Position numbers and translations under genes: made by a program | Shown here: positions 1-8,315 of the stretch, one piece after another | Layout: every line of letters begins with the position of its first letter | Numbering within the stretch: the stretch's first letter is position 1 | Source of the DNA: JBEOJY01 sp040275305 | GTDB lineage: Bacteria; Pseudomonadota; Alphaproteobacteria; UBA9219 | Length of the DNA stretch: 64,000 bases | Direction: 5' to 3' | Assembly: GCA_040275305.1 (NCBI GenBank) | Contig: JBEOJY010000010.1 | Coordinates: forward strand, 62,001-126,000 | The notes under the pieces: model-generated | What the model was told of the DNA's origin: nothing | What the model saw: the letters and a program-made list of their open reading frames with translations, nothing else | The model's database searches: none

Positions 1-1
1 A

Positions 2-106
2 TCGCTGATCGACCTAATCCGCCGCAACGCCATCGACGCCAACATGGGCGCGGCCCTCCTGATCGAGGAAGCCGCCTCGCGCCAGAGTCGCGGAGGCCCG
101 ATATGA
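2..106 (+). CDS. C-terminal end of a pilus/secretion ATPase (partial)
   Basis: The window opens inside a reading frame whose last 34 codons end in TGA, and that TGA overlaps the ATG of the next gene as ATGA. The visible residues (SLIDLIRRNAIDANMG, then a Glu/Ala-rich tail) resemble the extreme C-terminus of PilB/GspE or R64 PilQ-type assembly ATPases, which normally sit just upstream of a PilC/GspF membrane protein. No nucleotide-binding motif lies inside the window, so the identification rests on position and the short tail. The overlap indicates translational coupling with the membrane gene. Confidence 0.5.
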   Translation, partial: SLIDLIRRNAIDANMGAALLIEEAASRQSRGGPI

Positions 107-1320
107 AGCTGTACCACGCGCGTTATGCCCAAACCCATCAAGGTGGCGTCACGATTATAGAAGACGATTTCTACCTTCCCGACGAGCACGCGGTGCGCCG
201 CCAACTGCGCGGAAAAGGATTGTGGCCCATCGCAATCCATGAACAAAAACCGGATTTCTTCGAATGGATGGACGTGCGTTCACGCGCCTGGCAAATCCAG
301 CTCCTGCGGGCTTTGCGATTTCAAAGCGCCTCAGCCTCGGCTGGCACCGCGCTGCTCAACATCATCGAAGGCGAGGAGGATCCGCGCCGCCGTCTGGCCT
401 TCCTTCCCTCTCGCACCGTGCTTAAAGGCGGCGGTTCCTTCTCGGAAGCCCTACGCGCGCTTAAACTGCTCGACGCAGCGACCATGGCCATCATCGTCGC
501 AGGCGAACGCGCGGGCGACCTCAAAGGCGTCATCCAACACGCCATCGAACATTCGGAAGAAAAAGGCAAGCACACCAAGACCATCATGGCGGGTCTAAGC
601 TGGCTGGCCTTCGACATCATCAACATCGTCGGCGCGTTGTGGGGCGCCCAGTTCGGATTTATCCCGTACCTAAAAAATCAGGGGACCAAGAGCACGGATC
701 TCGCCATGATCGATAAGTTCAATAAATCGATTGAAATGGCGAGCTGGGTCAACGGCTCGCTGCTCTTCGCCGTCATGGTGCTCATGATCGCTGCATGCGT
801 CCTCGTGGCGCTCTACTGGTTCAATCGGCACCGCCCGGACCACTTCACCTCGCGCCTGATGATGAACGCGCCAGTCATCTCAAGCTACATGCGCAACGTC
901 ACGCTTCAGGATAGCGGCAAACTCATGAAGCGCCTTCTGCGAGGCAAAGTGCCTCTGGCGGAAGCTATGGAAATCATCATGGAAAGCTGCTACGAACCCT
1001 CCACGCGCTCTTACTGGTCCGAAAGCCGCAGCCGCATCATGGCTGGCGTAGAACCCACGCGCGCGCTGTGCCGATGGCCGTTGACCAAACCCGAACGCGA
1101 CCAGATCGCGACCATTCAATCCGTCGATCAGCTCGCCGAAGTCTACGGCGCGATTGCGGAAGAACGCGGGCTAATGGCCAAGGGCGACCAGCGCCGCATT
1201 ACGATTTTCGGCATCATCACCATGATGGTCCTATTCGGCTCAACGGTGTTGACGATGATTTACCTCCTGACGATTCAAAATCAAGGTTTCCTTGACAGCC
1301 TCAAGTCCATGTCCGAGTAA
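103..1320 (+). CDS. PilC/GspF-type inner membrane platform protein of a type IVb pilus
   Basis: This 405-residue protein has the T2SSF (GspF/PilC/R64 PilR) layout. Two cytoplasmic helical repeats (about 65-165 and 250-365) contain the family's GxxxSEAL-like and AGERAGDL-type segments, and hydrophobic helices lie near 163-185, 215-240 and 368-392. Members sit in the inner membrane as the platform on which the ATPase drives prepilin polymerisation. The length is close to that of R64 PilR and typical PilC. It overlaps the upstream ATPase gene by 4 bp and is followed after 29 bp by two further assembly genes and a prepilin-like gene, so all are probably one operon. The family is secure; which pilus system it serves is inferred. 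Confidence 0.85.
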   Translation: MKLYHARYAQTHQGGVTIIEDDFYLPDEHAVRRQLRGKGLWPIAIHEQKPDFFEWMDVRSRAWQIQLLRALRFQSASASAGTALLNIIEGEEDPRRRLAFLPSRTVLKGGGSFSEALRALKLLDAATMAIIVAGERAGDLKGVIQHAIEHSEEKGKHTKTIMAGLSWLAFDIINIVGALWGAQFGFIPYLKNQGTKSTDLAMIDKFNKSIEMASWVNGSLLFAVMVLMIAACVLVALYWFNRHRPDHFTSRLMMNAPVISSYMRNVTLQDSGKLMKRLLRGKVPLAEAMEIIMESCYEPSTRSYWSESRSRIMAGVEPTRALCRWPLTKPERDQIATIQSVDQLAEVYGAIAEERGLMAKGDQRRITIFGIITMMVLFGSTVLTMIYLLTIQNQGFLDSLKSMSE

Positions 1321-1349
1321 TCTGCCGAACAACCTGCCAGAGCATCACC

Positions 1350-2429
1350 ATGGATATCTCCGATCTTACAAGATACGCAAAACATCTGGGACTAGGAGAC
1401 AAAAAGGCTAAACCAGCTCCCCTGAGCCATAATCGCCGTGGGTCGCCGCGCGACCGTAAAGCGCGTGTAGAGGAATCAAATTCCCTCTCGCGTGTGCTCA
1501 TGGGAAGCGCCTCGAACGTCCCCACCGAATACTACTTCCCCCCGGAGCTGATCGGCGGCACCTGCCCGCGCATCGTAGGCGAAGAAGAAGACATCGTCTG
1601 GCACGCCGCCGCCGAAGCCTGCGACAGCGAACGCATCCACATCGTGTGGCAGTCATCGGAAAACAAGATATGGTATCTGGCGACCCGTTCAGCCGATCTG
1701 GCCACGCATCCTAACAGCTGGAGTCCATTCGCGGCGCTGCTGCCGGGCATGAAGAACGCCACGACGAAACTCCCGGCCTGTTACACGTTCTACGGCGACG
1801 AAATGGCGACGATGATGACCGTTTCCGCCGACAGTCTCCAGATTTTCCGTGGCAACAACCTCGTCGTCAAAGCCAAAGCGGAAAGAACCGCGCAAGAACT
1901 CGGAGGCGCGGAAATCATCGAACTGGTGCCCGATCGCATCCTGTCCTTCACGCCTGTTCCATGGTATTCGCTGTCGCTCTTCGAAGATCGCGCGCGACGC
2001 ATTCTGTCCACCGCCTCGGTCCTTGTCGCGCTGGGCTTTACCGGAATATGCCTCTTTTTCTGGTTGCTGACAGGACTTACGCTGATCGCGGCGCGCCACG
2101 ACCTCAGCAGCGCCATCGCGCGCACCAAAGACAAGACCACGGAACTAATGGCTACCGTAGACAAAATGCGCGCCAGCCCCGTGCGCGAGCAATTGGCAAA
2201 ATTCGCCGACCTCAACGACGGTCTTCTGGCCATCAACGGGTTTCTGGAAGTCTATGATATCGCCAAGAACGGCAAGGCCAGATGGAAAGCCATCGTCCCC
2301 GCCAACGTCACCGCCGACAGAATCAGCGCGCTCGGAGGCAAAACCATGGAAACCTCAAACGACGGCGCCATCATCGGCAACGCGGCCCAGATCGAATACG
2401 AGGCCAACCTGAAAAACAAAAAGAAATAA
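1350..2429 (+). CDS. Pilus assembly protein, PilO2/GspL-like (bitopic)
   Basis: This is a 359-residue protein. Its cytoplasmic part (about 1-220) is followed by one strong membrane helix (about 225-248) and a charged segment with coiled-coil character (about 250-290) that should lie in the periplasm. This topology matches GspL, fused PilM-PilN, or the R64 PilO group, which link the ATPase/platform to the outer membrane complex. No diagnostic motif was recognised, so the call comes from topology and its place between the platform gene and a GspM/PilP-like gene. The start ATG at 1350 has no clear Shine-Dalgarno sequence, so a slightly different start is possible. Confidence 0.5.
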   Translation: MDISDLTRYAKHLGLGDKKAKPAPLSHNRRGSPRDRKARVEESNSLSRVLMGSASNVPTEYYFPPELIGGTCPRIVGEEEDIVWHAAAEACDSERIHIVWQSSENKIWYLATRSADLATHPNSWSPFAALLPGMKNATTKLPACYTFYGDEMATMMTVSADSLQIFRGNNLVVKAKAERTAQELGGAEIIELVPDRILSFTPVPWYSLSLFEDRARRILSTASVLVALGFTGICLFFWLLTGLTLIAARHDLSSAIARTKDKTTELMATVDKMRASPVREQLAKFADLNDGLLAINGFLEVYDIAKNGKARWKAIVPANVTADRISALGGKTMETSNDGAIIGNAAQIEYEANLKNKKK

Positions 2430-2448
2430 ATAGCGGAGCAACCACGCC

Positions 2449-2958
2449 ATGCTGTTCGACGCGAAGCTAATTCTTAAAGCCATGACGCCAAAGATCGTCG
2501 CAAAGGTCATCACGGCCTTTGACCGCTCGACGCTACTGCTGTCTGGCGCGACCTGGCTCGTCATGATCGTGACGATGTCGCTGACGATCTATACCATGCA
2601 CATGGCCATCGCGGCGCGGCGCGACGCGACGAAGGAAATGGTCGCCGAACCGCATCTGCCCAAAACGATTCGCAGCAACATCGACGCGAAAGAGATTCAG
2701 GCCCTGATCGACCGCTTGAAGCGCCTCTACCCCGGACTGGAATTCACCCAAACAGCTGGAAAAACCCTGACGATAGCGACGAACGACGGCTCAAAATTCC
2801 GCGAGTGGCTCACGGCGCTCAGCTACATCGACTCCGTCACGCCCCAATTCCACTGGTCGCTATACGAACTATGCGCCGGAAAATGTGGCGGAAAAGATTT
2901 GATGCGCGCTGCGTTGTCCGGAGAAAAGATTTCCTACGAAGCCCCCAAGCTCAACTAA
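2449..2958 (+). CDS. Pilus assembly protein, GspM/PilP-like small bitopic protein
   Basis: This 169-residue protein has a short cytoplasmic N-terminus, one membrane helix (about 28-50), and a periplasmic domain of about 115 residues that could form a small alpha/beta (ferredoxin-like) fold of the GspM/PilO type. It starts 19 bp after the preceding assembly gene, with GGAG about 11 bases before the ATG. In type II secretion and type IV pili such proteins pair with the GspL/PilN-like partner to make the inner-membrane alignment complex. Sequence similarity to a named family was not recognised; function is inferred from operon position and topology. Confidence 0.45.
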   Translation: MLFDAKLILKAMTPKIVAKVITAFDRSTLLLSGATWLVMIVTMSLTIYTMHMAIAARRDATKEMVAEPHLPKTIRSNIDAKEIQALIDRLKRLYPGLEFTQTAGKTLTIATNDGSKFREWLTALSYIDSVTPQFHWSLYELCAGKCGGKDLMRAALSGEKISYEAPKLN

Positions 2959-3207
2959 CTTCAAAGTCACAGGTATAAATGATGAGCAAGCCCATCGATA
3001 AAAACGGATTGACTTTTTCGCTGAAACAAACTTTAGTAAACCTCTGTAAGAGGTAGTTGCATCATCAATCGAACCCACGACTAAATATGCCATCTTGAAA
3101 CAGGTTCTAATGACTGCGTGAGATCGGCATATTCTGTCAATTCAGTCATATGTGGCAGACCTCCAGTCCTCGCCACGCATTTATCGCAAAAGGAAATCGT
3201 CATCGCC

Positions 3208-3843
3208 ATGCGTGGAATCATCACAGTGCGCAGAAAAGCAGAGCAAGGCATCGCCATCGGCCCCATATTGTTCATCATTGCCATCCTTGGCATTCTGGCC
3301 TCTGCCATCGCCGCCGGAAGCGGCTCCTTCACGGCATCGACATCGTCGGAAGGCGCGAAAACAAAAGCGGCGGCGCTCATTCAAGTTGGCGAAAACCTTA
3401 AAATCGGAATGGACCGCCTTGTCATAGAAAATTCAATAGCTTGGGGCGATTACACCATAGACACGACAAAGACGGCGAACGTGAACGATCTTTTCTCGCC
3501 TGCGGGCGGCGGCATTGCCTCGCCTTCCCCGTCTCTGTCCAACGACCCGGCTAACGGAGACAATTGGAACTACCCGACAGGCGACGTTCCCGGTTTTGGC
3601 AGCACCAACGACGACCAAATCGTTGTTTTGCCGGTCTCCGAGGTCGTGTGCACCGAAGTCAATAACAAAGCCAACGGGTATAGCAACGAACCATCGATCA
3701 ACGTCACAGCGGCTGCGCTACAAGTCAACACGGCTATTGCCGACTTAAGTGGGTGGCCTGCCGCCTTGCAGGGTAAACCCATAGGTTGCCTCCAAAGCTC
3801 TGATTCCAAGTTCTTTTTCTATCAGATTCTGTACATCCAATAA
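3208..3843 (+). CDS. Prepilin-like protein with type IV pilin-like N-terminus
   Basis: This 211-residue protein has a basic leader (MRGIITVRRKAEQG) followed at once by a 25-residue hydrophobic helix, IAIGPILFIIAILGILASA, the usual arrangement of a class III (prepilin) signal cleaved after Gly. The rest is a polar globular domain with two Cys (the second 15 residues from the C-terminus) that might form a disulfide. The Glu normally at mature position 5 is replaced by Pro. I chose the ATG at 3208, with AAAGGA 14-19 bases upstream, over an in-frame ATG at 3118 that would bury the leader. It is the last gene before a terminator and probably encodes the (minor) pilin of the upstream assembly operon. 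Confidence 0.65.
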   Translation: MRGIITVRRKAEQGIAIGPILFIIAILGILASAIAAGSGSFTASTSSEGAKTKAAALIQVGENLKIGMDRLVIENSIAWGDYTIDTTKTANVNDLFSPAGGGIASPSPSLSNDPANGDNWNYPTGDVPGFGSTNDDQIVVLPVSEVVCTEVNNKANGYSNEPSINVTAAALQVNTAIADLSGWPAALQGKPIGCLQSSDSKFFFYQILYIQ

Positions 3844-3877
3844 AGCGTTGGCCCCAGTTTCTAGCGCCAGACAAGAA

Positions 3878-3910
3878 GGGGCGGTTCTTCATGAACCGTC
3901 CCTTTTTTTT
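3878..3910 (+). terminator. Rho-independent terminator of the pilus operon
   Basis: A stem GGGGCGGTTC / GAACCGTCCC with a 5-base loop is followed by eight T residues. It lies 35 bp after the stop of the prepilin-like gene and closes the operon. Confidence 0.9.
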
Positions 3911-4073
3911 CGTAGCCCCTAAACCGCTTCCCGCAACAACAAATCCCTTGTTCCTCCATAATCTTGCCTCAAAGCCAAGATATGACTAGTCCCACAAAGC
4001 CTCAAGGGCCAGAAACCAAAATTATACCGCCCTCAGGCCAGAGATTCCGTTCACGCTAACCATGGAGTGACCT

Positions 4074-4898
4074 ATGTTGCCATCGCTGATCCCCGCCTCC
4101 CGCGCCTTCGCGCTAACCCTGCTGCTGACAAGCACAATCCTCGCAGGCGCTGCCGAAGCCGCGCCCATAGACACGACAAGACGCGCCGGACCGCCCTCAA
4201 CCGAGTGGAACCTTGACTCGCAAAGCGGGCAAAAACATCAAAACCGCTGGGCAACCATCAACAATCCGGAACACCCACAGCAGCGCCCCCCCTCCCCAGT
4301 CATGGGAGAAGGCTGCGATAAGAGCGCGTCACCGCGTCAAATGTCAGAACATTGCCCCTGCATGAAGCCCATGCGCAGAACCGATGCCCCCCTGCCCCCC
4401 GATGCCCACAAAATGCTGGAAGACCGGATTGGGAGCCTGCATGCAAAGCTAGGCATAACACCAGAGCAAGAGCCTGTATGGCAAAAAGTCGAACAAGCCA
4501 TGCGCGCGAATGAATCGACTATGCGCGCCATGATTACGGAGAAACGCGCGCGCGCGGACGAACGCAACGCGGTTGAAGCCCTTAAAATGCAACAAAGCTT
4601 TGCCCAAACGCACGCCGACAACCTTGCGAACGTCATAGTTCCCTTCAAGAATCTCTACGACGCGATGCCGGAAAGCCAACGTAAGAACGCCGACGCCGTC
4701 TTCAAGGAATTCCGTGGCATGGGCGGCTTGCATCGCCACGGCCATCACGAGAAACACGCGCAGAAGCATAAGAGCAAGCGTCAGGCCCAACATGGACACG
4801 AAGGCCCCGCGAGCGAAGCTAAAAACGCTGCTCCTGCCGCAGCAGCCCCAATGCCTGCCGCAGCCGCCCCCGCGACAGCGCCAGCCGTTGCCCAGTAA
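4074..4898 (+). CDS. Periplasmic Spy/CpxP-like (LTXXQ) protein with His-rich tail
   Basis: This 274-residue exported protein has a signal peptide ending near ILAGAAEAA (about residue 30). The central helical region, about 105-215, carries LGITPEQEPVW, the kind of LT-x-x-Q motif found in Spy/CpxP-family periplasmic chaperones and metal-stress proteins. After it come a His/Lys-rich stretch (about 220-245, HRHGHHEKHAQKHKSK) that could bind metal and an Ala/Pro-rich end. GGAG lies 7 bases before the ATG. A small exported protein follows 39 bp downstream. The family call is good; a role in envelope or metal stress is inference. Confidence 0.7.
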   Translation: MLPSLIPASRAFALTLLLTSTILAGAAEAAPIDTTRRAGPPSTEWNLDSQSGQKHQNRWATINNPEHPQQRPPSPVMGEGCDKSASPRQMSEHCPCMKPMRRTDAPLPPDAHKMLEDRIGSLHAKLGITPEQEPVWQKVEQAMRANESTMRAMITEKRARADERNAVEALKMQQSFAQTHADNLANVIVPFKNLYDAMPESQRKNADAVFKEFRGMGGLHRHGHHEKHAQKHKSKRQAQHGHEGPASEAKNAAPAAAAPMPAAAAPATAPAVAQ

Positions 4899-4937
4899 GC
4901 CCCATCCATATGCGACAAACAATATTGAGGTGAAGCC

Positions 4938-5288
4938 ATGAAAAACGCCACAGCAACCACCTTCCGGCAAAGCCTTCATGGCTTTGCGCGGATATCAAGC
5001 AAACCCTTAGCGGCAGCCCTCTTGGTCGCCGTTCTGGTAACCACCTCCGGCGCAGCAAAGGCCGATTACCCCCCCTACCCGCCTCAGGGCCACGCCTACG
5101 GGTATCATGAAGATCGTCACCACAACAGACCACACTGGAAGCGCTATAATACTCACCGTGCCCCCCGGGTTGTGATCTTGAGACCTCCCGTCACGCATTA
5201 TTACTACGAGCCAGCCCCCGTGATCATCACGCAGCCCCCGCCGCCACCATCGGGATTGTCGCTCATCGTGCCGCTCTACTTCCGTTAA
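4938..5288 (+). CDS. Small exported Pro/Tyr/His-rich protein of unknown function
   Basis: This is a 116-residue protein with a signal peptide (hydrophobic about 17-35, cleavage near GAAKA). The mature part is rich in Pro, Tyr and His (PPYPPQGHAYGYHEDRHH; TQPPPPPSG) and ends in the hydrophobic segment LSLIVPLYFR, which could be a membrane-inserted beta strand. A good ribosome binding site, GAGGTG, lies about 6 bases before the ATG. It follows the Spy-like gene by 39 bp in the same direction and may be cotranscribed with it. I do not recognise the family; similar short Pro-rich exported proteins are common in Alphaproteobacteria. Confidence 0.6.
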   Translation: MKNATATTFRQSLHGFARISSKPLAAALLVAVLVTTSGAAKADYPPYPPQGHAYGYHEDRHHNRPHWKRYNTHRAPRVVILRPPVTHYYYEPAPVIITQPPPPPSGLSLIVPLYFR

Positions 5289-5389
5289 CGGCCCCAAAAG
5301 CAGGACTTGCCAGCTCTTTTCGCAATTAGCTATAGTCCGGCGCTATGAAACCATCAGCATTACGCATAGTGCCGGACAGGAGCCATAAC

Positions 5390-6358
5390 ATGGCCAAGAG
5401 CGACGAGGATATAATCGCCTCGGCAAGACATGTTCTGACCGAAGAAGGAAAAGCTCTGGAACGTCTGGCAAGTCTGCTTGGCCCCGATTTCGCCAAAGCC
5501 GTTCGCCTGCTCGTGGCGTGCGAAGGCCGCGCCATCGTCAGCGGCATGGGCAAAAGCGGCCATATCGCGCGCAAGATCGCGGCGACCATGGCCTCGACCG
5601 GAACGCCCGCGCATTTTGTCCATCCCGGCGAAGCCAGCCACGGCGACCTCGGCATGATCACGCCGCAGGATGTCGTGCTCGCGCTTTCAAATTCCGGAGA
5701 AACCGCCGAACTGCGCGACCTTATCGCCTACACGCGCCGCTTCTCGATCCCGCTCATCTCGATGACACGCAACGCGACCAGCACGCTGGCAAAAGCGGCG
5801 GACGCGGCGCTCGTCACGCCCTATGAATCCGAAGTCTGCCCCATGGGCCTCGCCCCCACCACCTCCACCACCATGATGCTCGCGCTCGGCGATGCTCTGG
5901 CCGTGGCCGTGCTCGAATGCAAAGGCTTCACGGCGGACGACTTCCACAATTTCCATCCCGGCGGCAAGCTCGGCAAACTGCTCGCCCGCGTCGGAGAATT
6001 AATGCATAAAGGCGACGAACTGCCGCTCGCGCCGGAAACCGCATCCATGGCCGATGTGCTCGTCGTGATGACCGCCAAAAGCTTCGGTTGCGCAGGCATC
6101 GTCGACGACCAAGGCAACCTCACGGGCATCATCACCGACGGCGACTTGCGCCGCAACCTCAAGCATGCCGACCTGCTCAAAGAACCCGCCTCGTCCATCA
6201 TGACCAAAGCGCCGCTGACGGTCGCGCCAACCATATTGGCGGCGGAAGCCCTTAAAATCCTCAACGAGCACAAGCGCACGCAGCTCTTCGTCGTCGAGAA
6301 CGGAAACCCCGTAGGCCTCCTGCATATCCACGACCTGCTCCGCGTGGGAATCGCGTGA
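5390..6358 (+). CDS. kdsD: D-arabinose 5-phosphate isomerase (KdsD/KpsF)
   Basis: This 322-residue enzyme interconverts ribulose 5-phosphate and arabinose 5-phosphate, the first committed step of Kdo synthesis for LPS. A SIS domain (about 35-180) contains the nucleotide-sugar isomerase signatures GMGKSGHIARK, HPGEASHGDLGM and LSNSGET. Two CBS domains follow (about 205-320). Length matches KdsD/KpsF. AGGAG sits 7 bases before the ATG at 5390, so I prefer it to the in-frame ATG 45 bp upstream. A kdsB gene for Kdo activation lies far downstream at 57.5 kb. The family is certain; whether the main role is LPS or capsule cannot be decided here. Confidence 0.95.
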   Translation: MAKSDEDIIASARHVLTEEGKALERLASLLGPDFAKAVRLLVACEGRAIVSGMGKSGHIARKIAATMASTGTPAHFVHPGEASHGDLGMITPQDVVLALSNSGETAELRDLIAYTRRFSIPLISMTRNATSTLAKAADAALVTPYESEVCPMGLAPTTSTTMMLALGDALAVAVLECKGFTADDFHNFHPGGKLGKLLARVGELMHKGDELPLAPETASMADVLVVMTAKSFGCAGIVDDQGNLTGIITDGDLRRNLKHADLLKEPASSIMTKAPLTVAPTILAAEALKILNEHKRTQLFVVENGNPVGLLHIHDLLRVGIA

Positions 6359-6392
6359 CGCTGGAACTTATGGAAAAACCACGCCGAAATCC

Positions 6393-6423
6393 CGTCATGC
6401 CCGCGAAGGCGGGCATCCCATGT
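6393..6423. repeat. Palindromic repeat, ATGCCCGC/GCGGGCAT type
   Basis: A perfect 8-bp inverted repeat, ATGCCCGC-GAAG-GCGGGCAT, is preceded by GTC and followed by CCCAT. The same unit recurs near 60211, and related CACCCGC/GCGGGTG palindromes occur near 25065, 34970, 35060, 47245 and 47340. It lies between kdsD and rsmA and could act as a transcription attenuator or simply be a dispersed repeat. Confidence 0.75.
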
Positions 6424-6449
6424 GGTATCTTCCCACGCAAGTTCTCCCC

Positions 6450-7349
6450 ATGACCAGTAACGACAACACGCGCTCCGCCCCCTCTTCCCTCGACGCGCTC
6501 CCGCCTCTGCGCGAAATCATCGCGCAACACGGCCTCGACGCCCACAAAGCGCTCGGCCAGCATTTCCTGCTCGACCTCAACCTCACGCGCAAAATCGCGG
6601 CGGCAGCGGGCGACCTCGCGGGCCACGCAGTCTTCGAGATCGGCCCCGGCCCCGGCGGTCTCACCCGCGCCCTGCTCGGAACCTCCGCAAGCAAAGTCGT
6701 CACGATCGAAAAAGATCGCCGCTGCGTCGAAGTCCTCCAAAGCCTCAAAGATGCCGCGCAAGGCAGGCTGGAGATCATCGAAGCCGACGCGCTTGAAGCA
6801 GACCTTACGGCTCTCGCCCCCGCTCCGCGCGCGATTGTCGCCAACCTGCCCTATAATGTCGGCACGCCGATGTTGCTGAACTGGCTGCGCCGCCTCGCGC
6901 AAGACCCGCCGGACGCAACCCCTCCCGCCTTCTCCAGCCTGACCTTGATGTTTCAAGCCGAAGTCGCCGAGCGCCTAACCGCAGCGCCGCGCAGCAAAGC
7001 CTATGGCCGCCTTTCCGTCATCGCGCAACATGTCTGCAAGATCGAGCGCGTCATGACGCTCCCCGCCCGCGCCTTCACGCCGCCGCCCAAGATCGACTCC
7101 GCCGTCGTGCGCCTGACCCCGCGCCGCGACCGCCCCGCGCATGTCGCTTTTGAATCTCTGGAAAAAATCACCGCCGCCGCCTTCGGCCAGCGCCGCAAAA
7201 TGCTGCGCTCAAGCCTGAAACCCCTCGGCGGCGAAGACCTCCTCCGAAGCGCCAGGATCGCCCCCAACCTCCGCGCCGAAGACTTAAGCGTGGAGGAGTT
7301 CGAGAAGCTGGCATCCCTGCACCCGCAACCACACCCGCCGGAATCATAA
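6450..7349 (+). CDS. rsmA: 16S rRNA dimethyltransferase RsmA (KsgA)
   Basis: This 299-residue enzyme N6,N6-dimethylates two adjacent adenosines in the helix-45 loop of 16S rRNA during 30S assembly. It shows the family's KALGQHFLLD N-terminal motif, the SAM-binding loop FEIGPGPGGLTRALL (motif I), the acidic motif VTIEKD, and the catalytic NLPYNVGTPML (NLPY, motif IV). The C-terminal helical domain includes the conserved FGQRRKMLR. The ATG at 6450 gives the usual short N-terminus before the conserved core; an ATG 30 bp earlier lies against the palindromic repeat and is less likely. Family certain. Confidence 0.95.
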   Translation: MTSNDNTRSAPSSLDALPPLREIIAQHGLDAHKALGQHFLLDLNLTRKIAAAAGDLAGHAVFEIGPGPGGLTRALLGTSASKVVTIEKDRRCVEVLQSLKDAAQGRLEIIEADALEADLTALAPAPRAIVANLPYNVGTPMLLNWLRRLAQDPPDATPPAFSSLTLMFQAEVAERLTAAPRSKAYGRLSVIAQHVCKIERVMTLPARAFTPPPKIDSAVVRLTPRRDRPAHVAFESLEKITAAAFGQRRKMLRSSLKPLGGEDLLRSARIAPNLRAEDLSVEEFEKLASLHPQPHPPES

Positions 7350-7637
7350 AAAGCCACGCCGCGCAGGCATCGGCAACGCAGGATCGAACCCGCACACAAG
7401 ATTCCAGTACGCCCACGACCGCGCATCCATCACGCCCGAAGGAGCGCGACGAAGCGCCTCGCGATAATCCGCAAGCACGACGATACTCTCCAGCGCCCGC
7501 AAATCCTCAAGTGTTCCGTAAGTCATCACATGCGCAAGGAAATAGACCGGATCGGCGAGCGTCTCCGCAGGCGGCTTGAACCACACCACGCGCCGCGCCA
7601 CGGCCAAAAGCTCAGGCGTCGAGGGCAAAGCTTTCAT
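7344..7637 (-). CDS. Small conserved hypothetical protein partnered with AbiEii-type nucleotidyltransferase
   Basis: This 97-residue soluble protein has conserved-looking segments (LADPVYFLAHVMTYG; MDARSWAYWNLVCG). Its start overlaps the stop of the nucleotidyltransferase gene by 4 bp, so the two are translationally coupled. I recall similar short proteins beside such nucleotidyltransferases in other bacteria, but no named domain is recognised. In AbiE-type modules the antitoxin is normally a DNA-binding protein upstream of the toxin; this protein has no obvious helix-turn-helix and lies downstream, so an antitoxin role is only a possibility. It converges with rsmA, overlapping its last 6 bp. 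Confidence 0.6.
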   Translation of the reverse strand: MKALPSTPELLAVARRVVWFKPPAETLADPVYFLAHVMTYGTLEDLRALESIVVLADYREALRRAPSGVMDARSWAYWNLVCGFDPALPMPARRGFL

Positions 7638-8305
7638 CGCGAAGCCCCGTGTTCCGGGTGCCCTCTCAACGCCGCAAGCGCAGGCAGCGCATTCACATCG
7701 ACCGACCCGACGGCCCTGCGCAATCTCTCCTGAACATCGGAAGAAACCTCCGGCACGTCGCCGAAATAGGCCAGCGCCTTGAGCGTCACGAGCGGGTTGA
7801 AAACCGCGCCATAGACAATCTTTGCCGCAGCCAAAGCCATGGAAAGGTCTATCCCGTTCCGCAAGAGAGCGTCCAAATCCAGATAATCCTTAGCCTCAGC
7901 CCGCTTCTGCACGATATCTACCTTGGTTCCCGCGAGATCAAGCAAAGACGCCACGCGCAACCCCGTATCCTGCGCAATGTCATGAGCTGCAACCTGCCTC
8001 AACCGCAAGCCACCGAAGAATGAAACCAGCACAGGCCCATCACGCTGCACACGGCACGTCAAGGTATTCGGAGCAACCTGAACGACCTCTGCGCCGCGCA
8101 AATAAGAAAGATTCTCGACAAGCTCGCGGGGATCGAATGGTTCTATCGTGAAAAAATCGAAATCGACGGAAACGCGATGCGCAATCCGCAAAGCGATGGC
8201 CGTGCCTCCGTAAAGCGCAAATCCGGCAGGAGTCTCTCCCAATTCAAGCCACAACTCCCGCTGCGCCGGAGGCAAAATCATCAAATTTGGCGCAAAAATC
8301 GGCAT
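7634..8305 (-). CDS. AbiEii/AbiGii-family nucleotidyltransferase
   Basis: This 223-residue protein carries the nucleotidyltransferase active-site block GGTAIALRIAHRVSVDFDFF (GG-x12-SxDxD form) at about residues 29-48 and a helical C-terminal half, as in the AbiEii toxin/DUF1814 family. Members transfer nucleotides to RNA or protein targets; several are toxins of type IV toxin-antitoxin systems. The chosen ATG at 8305 lies 10 bp after the mutT stop, with GGGAGG inside the end of mutT; a longer start would overlap mutT. It is followed by the coupled 97-residue partner. Family good; toxicity untested. Confidence 0.8.
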   Translation of the reverse strand: MPIFAPNLMILPPAQRELWLELGETPAGFALYGGTAIALRIAHRVSVDFDFFTIEPFDPRELVENLSYLRGAEVVQVAPNTLTCRVQRDGPVLVSFFGGLRLRQVAAHDIAQDTGLRVASLLDLAGTKVDIVQKRAEAKDYLDLDALLRNGIDLSMALAAAKIVYGAVFNPLVTLKALAYFGDVPEVSSDVQERLRRAVGSVDVNALPALAALRGHPEHGASR

Positions 8306-8315
8306 GCAGAGAAGT

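Noticed and set aside
2955..2976. A possible half end of a TATAC element after the GspM-like gene
   Set aside because: TATACCTGTGAC then TTTGAAGTT is only a loose match and no second end was found.
2981..3058. A 25-codon open frame before the prepilin gene
   Set aside because: Too short and without a ribosome binding site to support as a gene.
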